Positions 25,246-33,882 are shown, numbered from the stretch's first letter. The stretch is DNA of 64,000 nucleotides from Christensenella tenuis (GCF_014287795.1 NZ_JACOON010000004.1:291222-355221); one strand, 5' to 3'. A program made the numbers and translations. Notes: generated by a model not told the origin, from the letters alone.

Positions 25246-25269
25246 TTGCTTCTTCCTTTCCAAATTCGT

Positions 25270-26154
25270 TTAATAGTTTGCGCACATTGCGCGGATATAG
25301 TCAAGGGAACTCTTTGCCATAGCGTCGAGCTGCGCTTCGTCTGCGCCGTGGGACTGGTCCCGCCACATGCGCATATCATAACCGACCTGCCCGCCAGACC
25401 GGATGACCGGCTCTTGGATAATGCAGCCCCGGTAATCGATTTTTGCCAGCGTGGAGAAAAATTCATCCCAGTCCATGCGGCCCTTGCCGTCAAGCGGCCT
25501 GCGGTCCGTTTCACCCACATGGAAATAGCCGATGTGCCCCGCGCCGCGCAGGATAGCGGCTCCAATCAGGTCTTCCTCAATGTTCATGTGGAATGTGTCG
25601 AGATGCATTTTGAGGTTTGGGCTGCCCACACGTTTGCAGAATTCGACGCTTTCATCCACCGTGGTAAAGAGGAACGCATCAAAACGGTTCACGACTTCAA
25701 AACACAGCGTCATGCCGAGGTCTTCCGCGGTTTTTACCACTTCGCCGAGGCTCGACGCGGCGCGGTCCATATACGCGCTGCGGTCAAAGGGATACGGCGG
25801 GAAAACGGGAGGCCATGCACAGTAGGAAAGACCGCCGAGTACGTCGCCGCCCATGTAATGCGCCGTTTCCAGCAGGCGCTTTACATATTCGATTCCCCTC
25901 CGGCGCACGGCTTCGTCTTCCACGGTAAGGTCCCGGTCCGGGGTAAGGCCTACGGTAAAGGAAAAACCGAGGCCAAGGTCTTCGCCCAGCTTTTTCACAT
26001 CGTCAAGCCCGCTTCTGGAAAGGGAGTCGAGGTTTGTGAGGGACATTTCCATCACGTCGTAACCAAGTCCGGCGATTTTCCGCGCATAATAACGGAAATC
26101 GCCCGACCAGTCCTGGCACCAATAGGTGAAACTCATGCCGATTTTGTTATCCAT
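25270..26154 (-). CDS. Second sugar 3-epimerase-like TIM-barrel protein
   Basis: 294 residues, a paralogue of the next gene in the operon with the same ordered residues: CFEVVNRFD, LKMHLDTFHMNIEE, GYFHVGETDR, IIQEPVIRSGG. The N-terminus MDNKIGMSFTYWCQDW again matches the family. The two copies are clearly diverged, so they probably act on different substrates or opposite steps rather than backing each other up. The ATG follows the DeoR stop by 28 bases and carries AAGGAG. Confidence 0.8.
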   Translation of the reverse strand: MDNKIGMSFTYWCQDWSGDFRYYARKIAGLGYDVMEMSLTNLDSLSRSGLDDVKKLGEDLGLGFSFTVGLTPDRDLTVEDEAVRRRGIEYVKRLLETAHYMGGDVLGGLSYCAWPPVFPPYPFDRSAYMDRAASSLGEVVKTAEDLGMTLCFEVVNRFDAFLFTTVDESVEFCKRVGSPNLKMHLDTFHMNIEEDLIGAAILRGAGHIGYFHVGETDRRPLDGKGRMDWDEFFSTLAKIDYRGCIIQEPVIRSGGQVGYDMRMWRDQSHGADEAQLDAMAKSSLDYIRAMCANY

Positions 26155-26182
26155 TACAGGTTCTCCTTTGCTTAGTATGAAT

Positions 26183-26950
26183 TTAAACGGTAATGATTTC
26201 GAGTGTGTCCCGGTGTGCGCGGACCCAGTCCCCCGGCGCGCCGGAGTCGGTAATCAGCGCGTCGATCTCTGCCCATTGCGCGTATTGGACGATGGCGGCT
26301 TTCGTGAATTTAGAGCTGTCCGCAAGCACCAGCTTGGTCTTTGCGTGCCGCAGCACTTCCTTTTTGGTCTGCGCGTCGGAAAAAAGTTTTACGCCCGGCC
26401 CGGTATGCGCTTCAAAACCGCTTGACCCAAGCACCGCAAGGTCGAACGCTACAGACGAAATAGACTGCTTTGTCCACAATCCGTTTACCGACATCGTTAC
26501 GGAAGAAAATTCGCCGCCTGTGAAATACACTGTCACGCCCGACCCGGCGAGTTGGTTTAAAACGGCGACAGAACTTGTTACGACCACAAGGTCGCCGTCC
26601 GGGACAAGCTTTGCGAATTCAAGCGCCGTGCTGCCCGCGTCGATATACACAACCATCTGGCCGGACAGGAATTCCGCCGCCCGCATGGCAATTTTGGCCT
26701 TGCTGCCGGAATGTTCGCGCGCCCGCATGCTGACGGGAATTTCCTGCGCCCCAGCGAGGGAAACCGCGCCGCCGAAGCTCTTTTTTAAAAGTCCCTGCCC
26801 GTTTAAAAGGGCCAGGTCTTTGCGAATGGTTTCACCGGAAACGCCGAAGTAATCTGCAAGCTCAGCGGCCCGCATGCTGCCGCTGGAATTGACCAGCCGG
26901 ATCATCTGTTCCCGGCGTTCTTCGGCAAGCAGGTTCGTTTTTTTAACCAA
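26183..26950 (-). CDS. DeoR family regulator of the epimerase locus
   Basis: 255 residues. The N-terminal helix-turn-helix (ELADYFGVSGETIRKDLALL, about residues 30-49) and the C-terminal sugar-phosphate sensor domain with DAGSTALEFAK and VVTSSVAVLNQL are standard for DeoR proteins. The start is a TTG at 26950; no in-frame ATG before the helix-turn-helix exists. It is the first gene of its operon and is divergent from hxlB. It likely responds to a sugar phosphate made by this locus and controls both directions through the AT-rich repeats between the promoters. Confidence 0.85.
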   Translation of the reverse strand: MVKKTNLLAEERREQMIRLVNSSGSMRAAELADYFGVSGETIRKDLALLNGQGLLKKSFGGAVSLAGAQEIPVSMRAREHSGSKAKIAMRAAEFLSGQMVVYIDAGSTALEFAKLVPDGDLVVVTSSVAVLNQLAGSGVTVYFTGGEFSSVTMSVNGLWTKQSISSVAFDLAVLGSSGFEAHTGPGVKLFSDAQTKKEVLRHAKTKLVLADSSKFTKAAIVQYAQWAEIDALITDSGAPGDWVRAHRDTLEIITV

Positions 26951-26995
26951 TATGGATCACATCCCTTCGGATCTTTGGAAAAGGGTATTTTCTTT

Positions 26996-27024
26996 ACAAT
27001 AACGGATGGAAATTAAAATGTCAA
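26996..27024 (-). promoter_or_regulatory. Promoter of the deoR-epimerase operon
   Basis: Minus-strand TTGACA (27024-27019), 17-base spacer, TATTGT (27001-26996). Confidence 0.7.
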
Positions 27025-27076
27025 CGGGAAAACAAATAAATTCCAACAAATTCAATTAAATTACAAAAATATGCAA

Positions 27077-27105
27077 TTGACAACAAAATATGCGGATGAT
27101 ATGAT
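27077..27105 (+). promoter_or_regulatory. Promoter of hxlB and the GatZ-like gene
   Basis: TTGACA (27077-27082), 17-base spacer, TATGAT (27100-27105). Between it and the divergent promoter (27025-27076) lie AT-rich repeats such as AAATTCCAA, CAAATTCAA, TTAAATTAC: a likely DeoR operator shared by both directions. Confidence 0.8.
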
Positions 27106-27159
27106 TTTAAACAGGAAGAGTTTAAGCAGGGCAAAATACTATGGAAGGCGGTAAGCGGA

Positions 27160-27714
27160 ATGGATGCGAGAACAGAGGCAATACTCTCGGAACTCGGGGG
27201 AACGCTTGGAAAGATCGATGAGGAACAGGCGGCGGCGTTTGCACAAATGGTATATGAAGCGCCGCGCGTATTTTTGGCAGGCTGCGGACGCAGCGGGCTG
27301 ATGGTGCGCGCGTTTGCCATGCGCTGCATGCATATGGGAAAAACGGTTTACGTGCTTGGAGATGTGACTACGCCGTCAATCAGGAAAGGCGACCTGCTTG
27401 TAGTAGCGAGCGGCTCGGGCGAAACGGAAAGCCTCGTTTCCCATGTGAAAAAGGCGAAAAAATTTGGCGCAAAGGTTGCCACAGTAACCATTTATCCCAA
27501 GGCGGCGATTGGCAGTATGTCGGATTGCGCGGTATGGATTAACGCGCCCACGTCCAAATCGGAAGAAGATACGGGCGTGACGTCGGTTCAGCCTATGGGT
27601 TCGCTGTTTGAGCAGAGCCTTCTGTTGTTTTTGGATACGACCATCGTGCGTATGATGGAGCTTTCCGGCAAAAGTTCGGAAGAGATGTTCGAAAACCACG
27701 CGAATCTTGAATAA
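27160..27714 (+). CDS. hxlB: 6-phospho-3-hexuloisomerase-like SIS protein
   Basis: 184 residues, one SIS domain, the size of PHI enzymes. FLAGCGRSGLMVRAFAMR (about 34-51) and VASGSGETESLV (about 77-88) are the sugar-phosphate loops. PHI converts D-arabino-3-hexulose 6-phosphate to fructose 6-phosphate. Its usual partner HxlA (hexulose-phosphate synthase) is absent here, so the substrate may come from a kinase or epimerase of this locus rather than from formaldehyde. First gene of the operon; 13 bases before the GatZ-like gene. Confidence 0.8.
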   Translation: MDARTEAILSELGGTLGKIDEEQAAAFAQMVYEAPRVFLAGCGRSGLMVRAFAMRCMHMGKTVYVLGDVTTPSIRKGDLLVVASGSGETESLVSHVKKAKKFGAKVATVTIYPKAAIGSMSDCAVWINAPTSKSEEDTGVTSVQPMGSLFEQSLLLFLDTTIVRMMELSGKSSEEMFENHANLE

Positions 27715-27727
27715 ACAGGAGGCAGAA

Positions 27728-29029
27728 ATGAAAGAAAATCCTTTGAAAAAAGCGCTTGCGGTGGGCACGGATACGTTTGCCCCGCAGTTTTCGGTGACAT
27801 GCGCGAATGAATTCGTGATTCGCGTGGCCATGAAACACGCAAAAAAGCACGGACGGCCGTTTCTGGTGGAAGCGACCGTGAACCAGGTGGACCAGTTCGG
27901 CGGATATACGGGCATGAAGCCCGCAGATTACGCCGGCATGATCGGACGGATCGCAAAAGAGGTGGGAATGGACCTTGGGCAGGTCGTGATGAGCGGCGAT
28001 CACCTTGGGCCGTTTACCATGCAGGATAAGGACGAGGAAGAGGCAATGGCATATTCGCGGGAGCTTGTGCGCGAATATGTGAAGGCAGGGTTCCGCAAGA
28101 TACACCTTGACACCAGCATGCGCCTCGCCTCCGATCCGCAGGACCGCCCGCTTGCAGACGAAGTAAGCACGCGCCGCGCGGTGGAACTGGCAAAGGTTTC
28201 CGAGGAAGCATATGCACAGTCGGCGGGCGATACGCCGTGGAGCTACCGCCCTGTTTACATCATTGGCAGCGAGGTACCCGTGCCCGGCGGTACGGAAGAT
28301 GAGGAAGAGCTTGAGGTTACGAAGCCGGAAAGCCTTGTGCACACGCTCGACAGCTACCGGGAGGCATTCCTCGCCGCAAGCCTGCCGCAGGTATGGGACG
28401 ACGTAAAGTGCGTCGTCGCGCAGATCGGGGTGGAATTTTCGGACGAAGCCGTGCATGATTTTGATTTCGAAAAAGCGCAGGCGCTTGCAAAGGCCGCGGC
28501 CGGATATGGCAAGGTAACGTTTGAAAGCCATTCGTCGGATTACCAGACGGCGGCAAACCTCAAAGATATGGTAGCTTCCGGCGTGGGCATCCTCAAGGTG
28601 GGGCCGGAGCTGACGTTCGTGTACCGCGAAGGGCTGTATGCGCTGGAACAGGCCGAACAGGAACTGATTGCCGCATACCCGGGGATGCAGCCTTCAAACT
28701 TTGCAGAGACGCTCGAGCGGGTTATGCTCACGGCGGAACCGAATTATTGGATCAAATATTACCACGGCACCCCAGAGCAGCAGAAAATCAAACGCAAATA
28801 CAGTTTTTCAGACCGTTCGCGGTATTATCTCACAAACCCGGAAGTCCACGCCTCCATCGAACGGCTGATGGAAAATACCGGCAGGATGGATATTCCTCTC
28901 ACGCTCATCAGCCAATACCTGCCCGTGCAGTATGAACGCATACGCGCGGGCCTCATCGGCAAACGCGCGCAGGAGCTTCTTGAAGATAAGGTAAACTGTG
29001 TGCTGGACCGCTATACGTCGGCACTGTAA
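27728..29029 (+). CDS. GatZ/KbaZ-like tagatose-bisphosphate aldolase subunit family protein
   Basis: 433 residues, the length of the GatZ/KbaZ family (begins MKENPLKKALAVGTD, with SGDHLGPF and ESHSSDYQT). GatZ was named as the non-catalytic partner of the class II aldolase GatY; no GatY is visible here. Members in other bacteria have been assigned as ketose epimerases (UxaE, D-tagaturonate), so an epimerase job fits better. AGGAGG lies 5 bases before the ATG. Co-transcribed with hxlB. Confidence 0.8.
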   Translation: MKENPLKKALAVGTDTFAPQFSVTCANEFVIRVAMKHAKKHGRPFLVEATVNQVDQFGGYTGMKPADYAGMIGRIAKEVGMDLGQVVMSGDHLGPFTMQDKDEEEAMAYSRELVREYVKAGFRKIHLDTSMRLASDPQDRPLADEVSTRRAVELAKVSEEAYAQSAGDTPWSYRPVYIIGSEVPVPGGTEDEEELEVTKPESLVHTLDSYREAFLAASLPQVWDDVKCVVAQIGVEFSDEAVHDFDFEKAQALAKAAAGYGKVTFESHSSDYQTAANLKDMVASGVGILKVGPELTFVYREGLYALEQAEQELIAAYPGMQPSNFAETLERVMLTAEPNYWIKYYHGTPEQQKIKRKYSFSDRSRYYLTNPEVHASIERLMENTGRMDIPLTLISQYLPVQYERIRAGLIGKRAQELLEDKVNCVLDRYTSAL

Positions 29030-29040
29030 GGACCCATTCG

Positions 29041-29063
29041 CCCGGCTTCTGCCGGGCGTTTTT
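29041..29063 (+). terminator. Terminator of the hxlB operon
   Basis: GCCCGGC / GCCGGGC with a TTCT loop, followed by GTTTTTT. Confidence 0.9.
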
Positions 29064-29131
29064 TGTATGCGCGGGGCGCAAAGCAAGCCGGACGGGAACC
29101 GGCCCAGGGATTTCGGACGAAATAAATCCTG

Positions 29132-29187
29132 TTGACACGCCATGAAAAATATGATACGTTTTTATTGTTGTTATGTAATGACATTAC
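29132..29187 (+). promoter_or_regulatory. Promoter and palindromic operator of the first gntR gene
   Basis: TTGACA (29132-29137) with a weak -10 TACGTT (29155-29160) at 17-base spacing, then a perfect palindrome GTAATG-A-CATTAC (29175-29187) downstream of the start, before the ATG at 29227. Confidence 0.55.
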
Positions 29188-29226
29188 GAACACAGTATGC
29201 CTGCATAAGAAAAATGGAGACGTTGT

Positions 29227-29973
29227 ATGCCTTTTCAAAACGACCATATCGATAAAAATATACCCGTTCCCATGTATTACCAGCTCAAAACGATTATTCT
29301 CGAAGCGATCCGGGACGAACGGTTTAAGCCGGGCGACGTAATCCCCACGGAGGCGGAATTCAGCGAAATGTTCGGGATCAGCCGCACAACGATCCGTCAG
29401 GCAATCGGCGAACTGGTGATGGAGGGATATTTATACCGGGTCAAAAGCAAGGGAACTTTTGTGGCGCAGCCGAAAGTCCAGCAGGCGTTTATAAGCAGGA
29501 TCCAGGCATCGCACGAACTGGTGCGCGAGCAGAACATGGTGCCGACAACCAGGGTTTTGATGCTGGCCATGGAACGGGCCTCCCGGGAAGCGGCGGCAGC
29601 CCTCCAAATGAAAGAGCATGCACAGGCCGTGAAACTGGTACGCCTTCGTTATGTTGATGAAGAACCGATTCTTATTTCGGAGAGCTATCTCCCGCTGCCT
29701 CTTTGCAAAGCGGCGCTGGAAACAGATATGGAACATTGCGGGCTTTACGAATTTTTGGATAAGGCGGCCGAAACGCAGGCTGTCCGCTCGGTAAGAAGCC
29801 TCACCGCCATTGCGGCTGGAAAATATGAGGCGGATATGATGCGCATCGAGAGGGGGGCGCCCGTACAAATGACAAAATCCATCAGCTACAATGCGCAGGG
29901 GGTACCCGTAGAATTTACGGTTTCCAAATTTCGGGGAGACCGGAACGAATTTGTCGTGGAGCTCAACATCTGA
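29227..29973 (+). CDS. GntR family regulator, HutC subfamily
   Basis: 248 residues. Winged helix at about 12-80 (PVPMYYQLKTIILEAI, then ISRTTIRQAIGELVMEGYLYR) and a UTRA ligand domain from about 95 to the end. Paralogue of the regulator at 40934, with near-identical helix-turn-helix surroundings. The palindrome upstream suggests autoregulation; the ligand is likely a sugar or sugar phosphate handled by the genes that follow. It precedes the shikimate-dehydrogenase-like gene by 69 bases on the same strand. Confidence 0.85.
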   Translation: MPFQNDHIDKNIPVPMYYQLKTIILEAIRDERFKPGDVIPTEAEFSEMFGISRTTIRQAIGELVMEGYLYRVKSKGTFVAQPKVQQAFISRIQASHELVREQNMVPTTRVLMLAMERASREAAAALQMKEHAQAVKLVRLRYVDEEPILISESYLPLPLCKAALETDMEHCGLYEFLDKAAETQAVRSVRSLTAIAAGKYEADMMRIERGAPVQMTKSISYNAQGVPVEFTVSKFRGDRNEFVVELNI

Positions 29974-30042
29974 ACCGCGGCCCGGACATACCCGAAGGGT
30001 ATATTGAATATAACTTGATTGAAACAAAAAGGAGAAGGAAAA

Positions 30043-30999
30043 ATGGCGAAATACGAACCGGCAACACAACCAACGATGTATTTTATCGGGGTCACGACGG
30101 GAAGCTCTTCCATCATGAAAGTTTTCCCGGAATGGGCGAAGGCCCTTGGGCTCAAGGATGCGGTCATGAAGGGCATCGATATTGCGATCCATGCAGATCC
30201 GCAGGAGTACGTTGACGTAGTAAAGTTTATCAAGGAAGATCCGCTTTCCCTCGGCGCCCTTGTCACCACGCATAAGCTTGACCTGTACAACGCGGCGCAT
30301 CAATATTTTGAATATCTCGATCCGTACGCACAGATGTTCCACGAATTGTCCTCTATCTCCAAACGCGGGGATAAACTGTGCGGCCACGCAAAGGATCCGA
30401 TCTCAAGCGGGCTTGCGCTGGAACACTTCGTACCGGAACATTACTGGAAAGAACATCCGCAGGCCGGCGTGCTCATCATGGGTGCGGGCGGGAGCGCGAT
30501 TTCCATGTGCTCCTATTTGATGCGCGAAGACTTTGCCGGAAATTATCCCGCAAAAATCGTGATTGCCAACCGTTCCAAGCCGAGGCTGAAGGAGATCGAA
30601 GAGATCAACGCGAAACTCGATCCCTTTGGCATTGAGTTTGCCTATTACCTTACCCCCGAACCGGGCCAGAACGACGAGGTACTGCATAAAATGCCCGAAG
30701 GTTCGCTGGTCATCAACGCGACTGGCCTTGGAAAAGACAGGCCGGGCAGCCCGCTTACAGACAACGCGAAATTCCCCAAAAACGCTCTGGTATGGGAAAT
30801 CAACTATCGCGGCGACCTTCGTTTTATGCACCAGGCAGAGGAACAGCAGGAAGAGCGTAACCTCACCATTGAGGATGGCTGGACCTATTTCATCCATGGC
30901 TGGACGCAGGTTATCAGCGAGGTGTTTGATACACCGATTGCGGGCGAACGCCTGCAAAAGCTCGATGAAATCGCCGCAGGATTCAACCAGAACAAATAG
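30043..30999 (+). CDS. Shikimate-dehydrogenase-like oxidoreductase
   Basis: 318 residues. The N-terminal half (YFIGVTTGSSSIMKVFPEW) resembles the substrate-binding part of AroE-like proteins. A Rossmann loop VLIMGAGGSAISMCSYL lies at about 145-161, with ANRSK after the second strand as in NADP-binding members. Linkage to regulators, a HAD protein and a sugar importer suggests a sugar or cyclitol substrate instead of shikimate. The start at 30043 follows AAAGGAGAAGG; it is not a housekeeping aroE by context. Confidence 0.6.
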   Translation: MAKYEPATQPTMYFIGVTTGSSSIMKVFPEWAKALGLKDAVMKGIDIAIHADPQEYVDVVKFIKEDPLSLGALVTTHKLDLYNAAHQYFEYLDPYAQMFHELSSISKRGDKLCGHAKDPISSGLALEHFVPEHYWKEHPQAGVLIMGAGGSAISMCSYLMREDFAGNYPAKIVIANRSKPRLKEIEEINAKLDPFGIEFAYYLTPEPGQNDEVLHKMPEGSLVINATGLGKDRPGSPLTDNAKFPKNALVWEINYRGDLRFMHQAEEQQEERNLTIEDGWTYFIHGWTQVISEVFDTPIAGERLQKLDEIAAGFNQNK

Positions 31000-31011
31000 C
31001 AGTTTTGTTTT

Positions 31012-31040
31012 GCTGCGGGCAGGATTATCCTGCCCGCAGC
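31012..31040 (+). repeat. Strong intercistronic hairpin
   Basis: A perfect 12-base-pair stem (GCTGCGGGCAGG / CCTGCCCGCAGC) with an ATTAT loop, 12 bases after the stop of the oxidoreductase gene and before the HAD gene. No T run follows, so it is more likely an mRNA-stability or processing element than a terminator. Confidence 0.7.
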
Positions 31041-31073
31041 AGCCCTGTTGCGGCGCGGCGGCAGGGCGCGCGC

Positions 31074-31772
31074 ATGTCACAAAAAGCACAGAATATTCGG
31101 TTCATAACAATGCAGAAAAAATACGAGGCTGTCCTGTTTGACTTGGATGGAACCTTGGTGGATTCGTTTGCGTTCCACAGCGAGGTAACGTACCGCTTTT
31201 TGACGAATCAAGGGTTCCAGGTGGACAGGGAACAGGTCAAACGGAACATCGGGAATACAATTGAACATGTACTGAACGGCTGCCATATCCCCGGGGAATG
31301 CCAGCCCGGGATCATTCGGGAATTTGACGCCTATTACGTTACCCACGCGGCCGACCTGCTGGAGCAGGTTGTTTTTGAACCCAGTGGACTTAAACTGGTG
31401 AAACGCCTCAAAAACGCGGGAATCAAAACCGGAATTGTAACCAATTCCAAGCAGGCCCTGGTAGAAGAGATCATCCGCCGGAACCATGCGGAAGCGTTAT
31501 TTGATATTGCAAGCGGCGCGGAAACGGATTCCATCAACAAAGAAAGCCGCTGCAAGGATGTCCTTACAGCGCTCAGGGCCGCCGCCGACAGGACGCTTTA
31601 CGTTGGAGATACCAAATATGACGTCCGGCTGGCAGGAAAATGCGGCATGGACGTTTGTATCCTCTGCCACGAATTCGGATGGGAAAAGGATTATGCTGCG
31701 CTCCAAGAAATGTATCATCCGGAATATATGGCGGACAGTCTTGCAAAGATCGTAGAGCTCGTGCTTTATTAA
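31074..31772 (+). CDS. HAD family hydrolase, phosphatase-type
   Basis: 232 residues from 31074. DLDGTLVDS is motif I, IVTNSKQ motif II, and VGDTKYD with the preceding Lys near ESRCKD completes the site; a helical cap lies between, as in phosphoglycolate phosphatase and beta-phosphoglucomutase. Probably removes phosphate from a sugar phosphate of this locus. The start is uncertain: 31074 has a weak GGCAGGG, while the ATG at 31110 gives a cleaner N-terminus but no ribosome site. Confidence 0.75.
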   Translation: MSQKAQNIRFITMQKKYEAVLFDLDGTLVDSFAFHSEVTYRFLTNQGFQVDREQVKRNIGNTIEHVLNGCHIPGECQPGIIREFDAYYVTHAADLLEQVVFEPSGLKLVKRLKNAGIKTGIVTNSKQALVEEIIRRNHAEALFDIASGAETDSINKESRCKDVLTALRAAADRTLYVGDTKYDVRLAGKCGMDVCILCHEFGWEKDYAALQEMYHPEYMADSLAKIVELVLY

Positions 31773-31809
31773 AAATCAGATAAAATTTGAAAATAAATTG
31801 AAAAAAAGA

Positions 31810-31838
31810 TTGACAAAGAAAAAAATGTAGGGTATATT
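31810..31838 (+). promoter_or_regulatory. Promoter of the SDR-ABC-kinase-aldolase operon
   Basis: TTGACA (31810-31815), 17-base spacer, TATATT (31833-31838). The leader to the first ATG is about 195 bases. Confidence 0.85.
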
Positions 31839-31853
31839 CTGTGTAAAGCTTAT

Positions 31854-31890
31854 GTTATGACATAGTGATAACATGATAACGCGATATCGC
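31854..31890 (+). promoter_or_regulatory. Operator-like repeats in the long leader
   Basis: GTTAT (31854-31858) pairs with ATAAC (31868-31872), repeated as ATAAC at 31876-31880, then a palindrome GCGATATCGC (31881-31890). They lie just after the start site and could bind a GntR protein encoded nearby. No riboswitch consensus was recognised in the rest of the leader. Confidence 0.5.
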
Positions 31891-32040
31891 TATAGTCCCG
31901 GCTGAAACTGCCACAACTCAAAAGAAGATGCAACAAAATAAGATTATCGGAAAACATAGGTTAGGGTTTTATACTGTATTGTCTTTTAAAAAAGGATAAA
32001 ACAAGACATTTGTATTATAGCACAAGGAGAAAGAAACGGA

Positions 32041-32787
32041 ATGGGAATTTTTGATCTCACCGGGAAACGGGCAATCGTAACGGGCGGCTATTCCGGGATT
32101 GGAAAAGCGGCCTCGGAAGCGCTGTGTGATGCGGGTGCAAAAATTACGGTTCTCGACGTGAACCCGGAAGTGGAAAAAGCGCCGGAAAACCTGCGCCCGC
32201 AGGCGCGGGGCGTGCAATGCAACCTTCTTGACCGTGAAGACCGGAAGCGCGGGTTTGAAGAGGCAGTCGGCCTCCTTGGAGGAGTTGACATCCTGGTAAA
32301 CAACGCGGGCTTGCAGCATAAAGACCCGATCCTCGAATTTCCGGACGAAGCATGGGATAAAGTCATTGAATTAAACCTGAACTGCGTATTCTCCCTTTGT
32401 AAATATGCAGGCCGGTATATGGTCGGACAGGGGTATGGAAAAATTATTAACCTTGCGTCCATGAACTCCTTTTTCGGCGGCACGAACGCCTGCGCATATG
32501 CCGCGTCCAAGGGGGCGATTATGCAGTTTACAAAAGCCCTGGCCAATGAATGGTCAAAATACGGGATTAACGCAAACGCAATAGCGCCGGGCTTTGTGGA
32601 AACGGGAATGACGGCGAACCTGTGCGAAGACAGGGAATATAAAGAAAATAAAACGAGCCGGATTCCTGCGGGAAGATGGGCGGCCCCGAGGGACCTTAAG
32701 GGAGCTTTTGTTTTCCTGGCGTCACCGGCGTCCGACTATCTTTGCGGTACGGTGATCCCGGTGGATGGCGGGTATCTTGCAAAATAA
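32041..32787 (+). CDS. SDR family oxidoreductase
   Basis: 248 residues, classical short-chain dehydrogenase: cofactor loop TGGYSGIGKA near residue 15-24, NNAG near 89, the catalytic Ser in NLASMNSF (about 140) and YAASKG (Tyr/Lys, about 153-157). The aspartate after the second strand (VLDVN) points to NAD. Close to 2-deoxy-D-gluconate 3-dehydrogenase (KduD) and gluconate 5-dehydrogenase types, so it probably oxidises a polyol or keto-sugar. First gene of the importer operon, with CAAGGAGAAAG before the ATG. Confidence 0.85.
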   Translation: MGIFDLTGKRAIVTGGYSGIGKAASEALCDAGAKITVLDVNPEVEKAPENLRPQARGVQCNLLDREDRKRGFEEAVGLLGGVDILVNNAGLQHKDPILEFPDEAWDKVIELNLNCVFSLCKYAGRYMVGQGYGKIINLASMNSFFGGTNACAYAASKGAIMQFTKALANEWSKYGINANAIAPGFVETGMTANLCEDREYKENKTSRIPAGRWAAPRDLKGAFVFLASPASDYLCGTVIPVDGGYLAK

Positions 32788-32821
32788 CAAAACAGCGAAT
32801 CAATTTTGAGGAGATGGAAGA

Positions 32822-33841
32822 ATGGAAAAGTTATCTCAGGAAAAATTAAAAAAACGCGTTACGGTCAATTGGGAAATGCTTTTGCTGGTCGTAATTGTTC
32901 TCGGATTCAGCATCGTTGTGGGAAGCATTAATCCGGTATTCTGGAGTGTGGACAATTTCAGGACCATTCTTCACCAGTATTCTGCGGTAGGCGTTGCCGC
33001 GGTTGGAATGACGCTGGTCATTATCTCCGGCGGAATCGATTTATCGGCAGGCTGGAGCATTGCGCTTGGCGCGGTTACCATGGGTGCGGCCTACCAGGCC
33101 ACGCAAAGCCCGGTGGCGGGAATGCTCGCAGCGGTTGCAATCTGCACGGGCGTAGGCGCGCTGAACGGCTTCCTCGTAACTAAAACAAAGCTGATCCCGT
33201 TCGTGGCAACGCTCGCCACAATGTCGATTGCCCAAGGCTTCCTGAACATCATCAGCGAAGGAAAGCGCGTTGCGCTTGACGACGCGATGTTCAAGACGCT
33301 CAATAATACGTCGGTAGGGCCGGTAAGCCTGCCAACGGTATTGATGGTGGCCGCGATTTTTGTCGGATTTATCCTGCTGCGCAAAACGGTCCTTGGAACC
33401 TACACCTATTCCATGGGGGCAGACGTCCAGAATACGGAACTTGCGGGCGTGAACGTGCCTTTTTACAAATTCTGGGTATATACCGTGGCGGGCGCTTTTG
33501 TCGGGATGGCGGCGATCCTTCTCGGCGTACGCCTCACGACGGTCAGCGGCAGTATTACAGGGAACTCGCTGCTGATGGACATCATTGCGGCAGTCGTTCT
33601 CGGAGGCGCCAGTATCGTAGGCGGAAAAGGCTCCGTATGGGGCACGCTTGTGGGCGTTATCCTGATCGGCGTTATCACCAACGCATGCACATTGCTGCGG
33701 GTCAATTCGACGGCGATCGACCTTTTCAAAGGCGCGGCGATTATCGTGGCTCTTGTGGTAGGCGCGCTGGCCGCCTATATACAGAAGCAGAGCGAAAAAA
33801 AAGAGATAAAAAAAATGAAAGCGTATAAAATGGCGAACTGA
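32822..33841 (+). CDS. Sugar ABC transporter permease, RbsC type
   Basis: 339 residues, about eight to ten membrane segments; SGGIDLSAGWSIALGA and GGASIVGGKGSVWGT are the conserved RbsC/BPD_transp_2 motifs. It forms the membrane channel of a pentose/hexose importer. A second permease domain is fused to the ATPase gene further down, so the channel is likely a heterodimer. GAGGAGATGG precedes the ATG. Confidence 0.9.
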   Translation: MEKLSQEKLKKRVTVNWEMLLLVVIVLGFSIVVGSINPVFWSVDNFRTILHQYSAVGVAAVGMTLVIISGGIDLSAGWSIALGAVTMGAAYQATQSPVAGMLAAVAICTGVGALNGFLVTKTKLIPFVATLATMSIAQGFLNIISEGKRVALDDAMFKTLNNTSVGPVSLPTVLMVAAIFVGFILLRKTVLGTYTYSMGADVQNTELAGVNVPFYKFWVYTVAGAFVGMAAILLGVRLTTVSGSITGNSLLMDIIAAVVLGGASIVGGKGSVWGTLVGVILIGVITNACTLLRVNSTAIDLFKGAAIIVALVVGALAAYIQKQSEKKEIKKMKAYKMAN

Positions 33842-33882
33842 GCCTTTTATAAATCATAGAATAAAAAAGAGGAGGATTCAAA

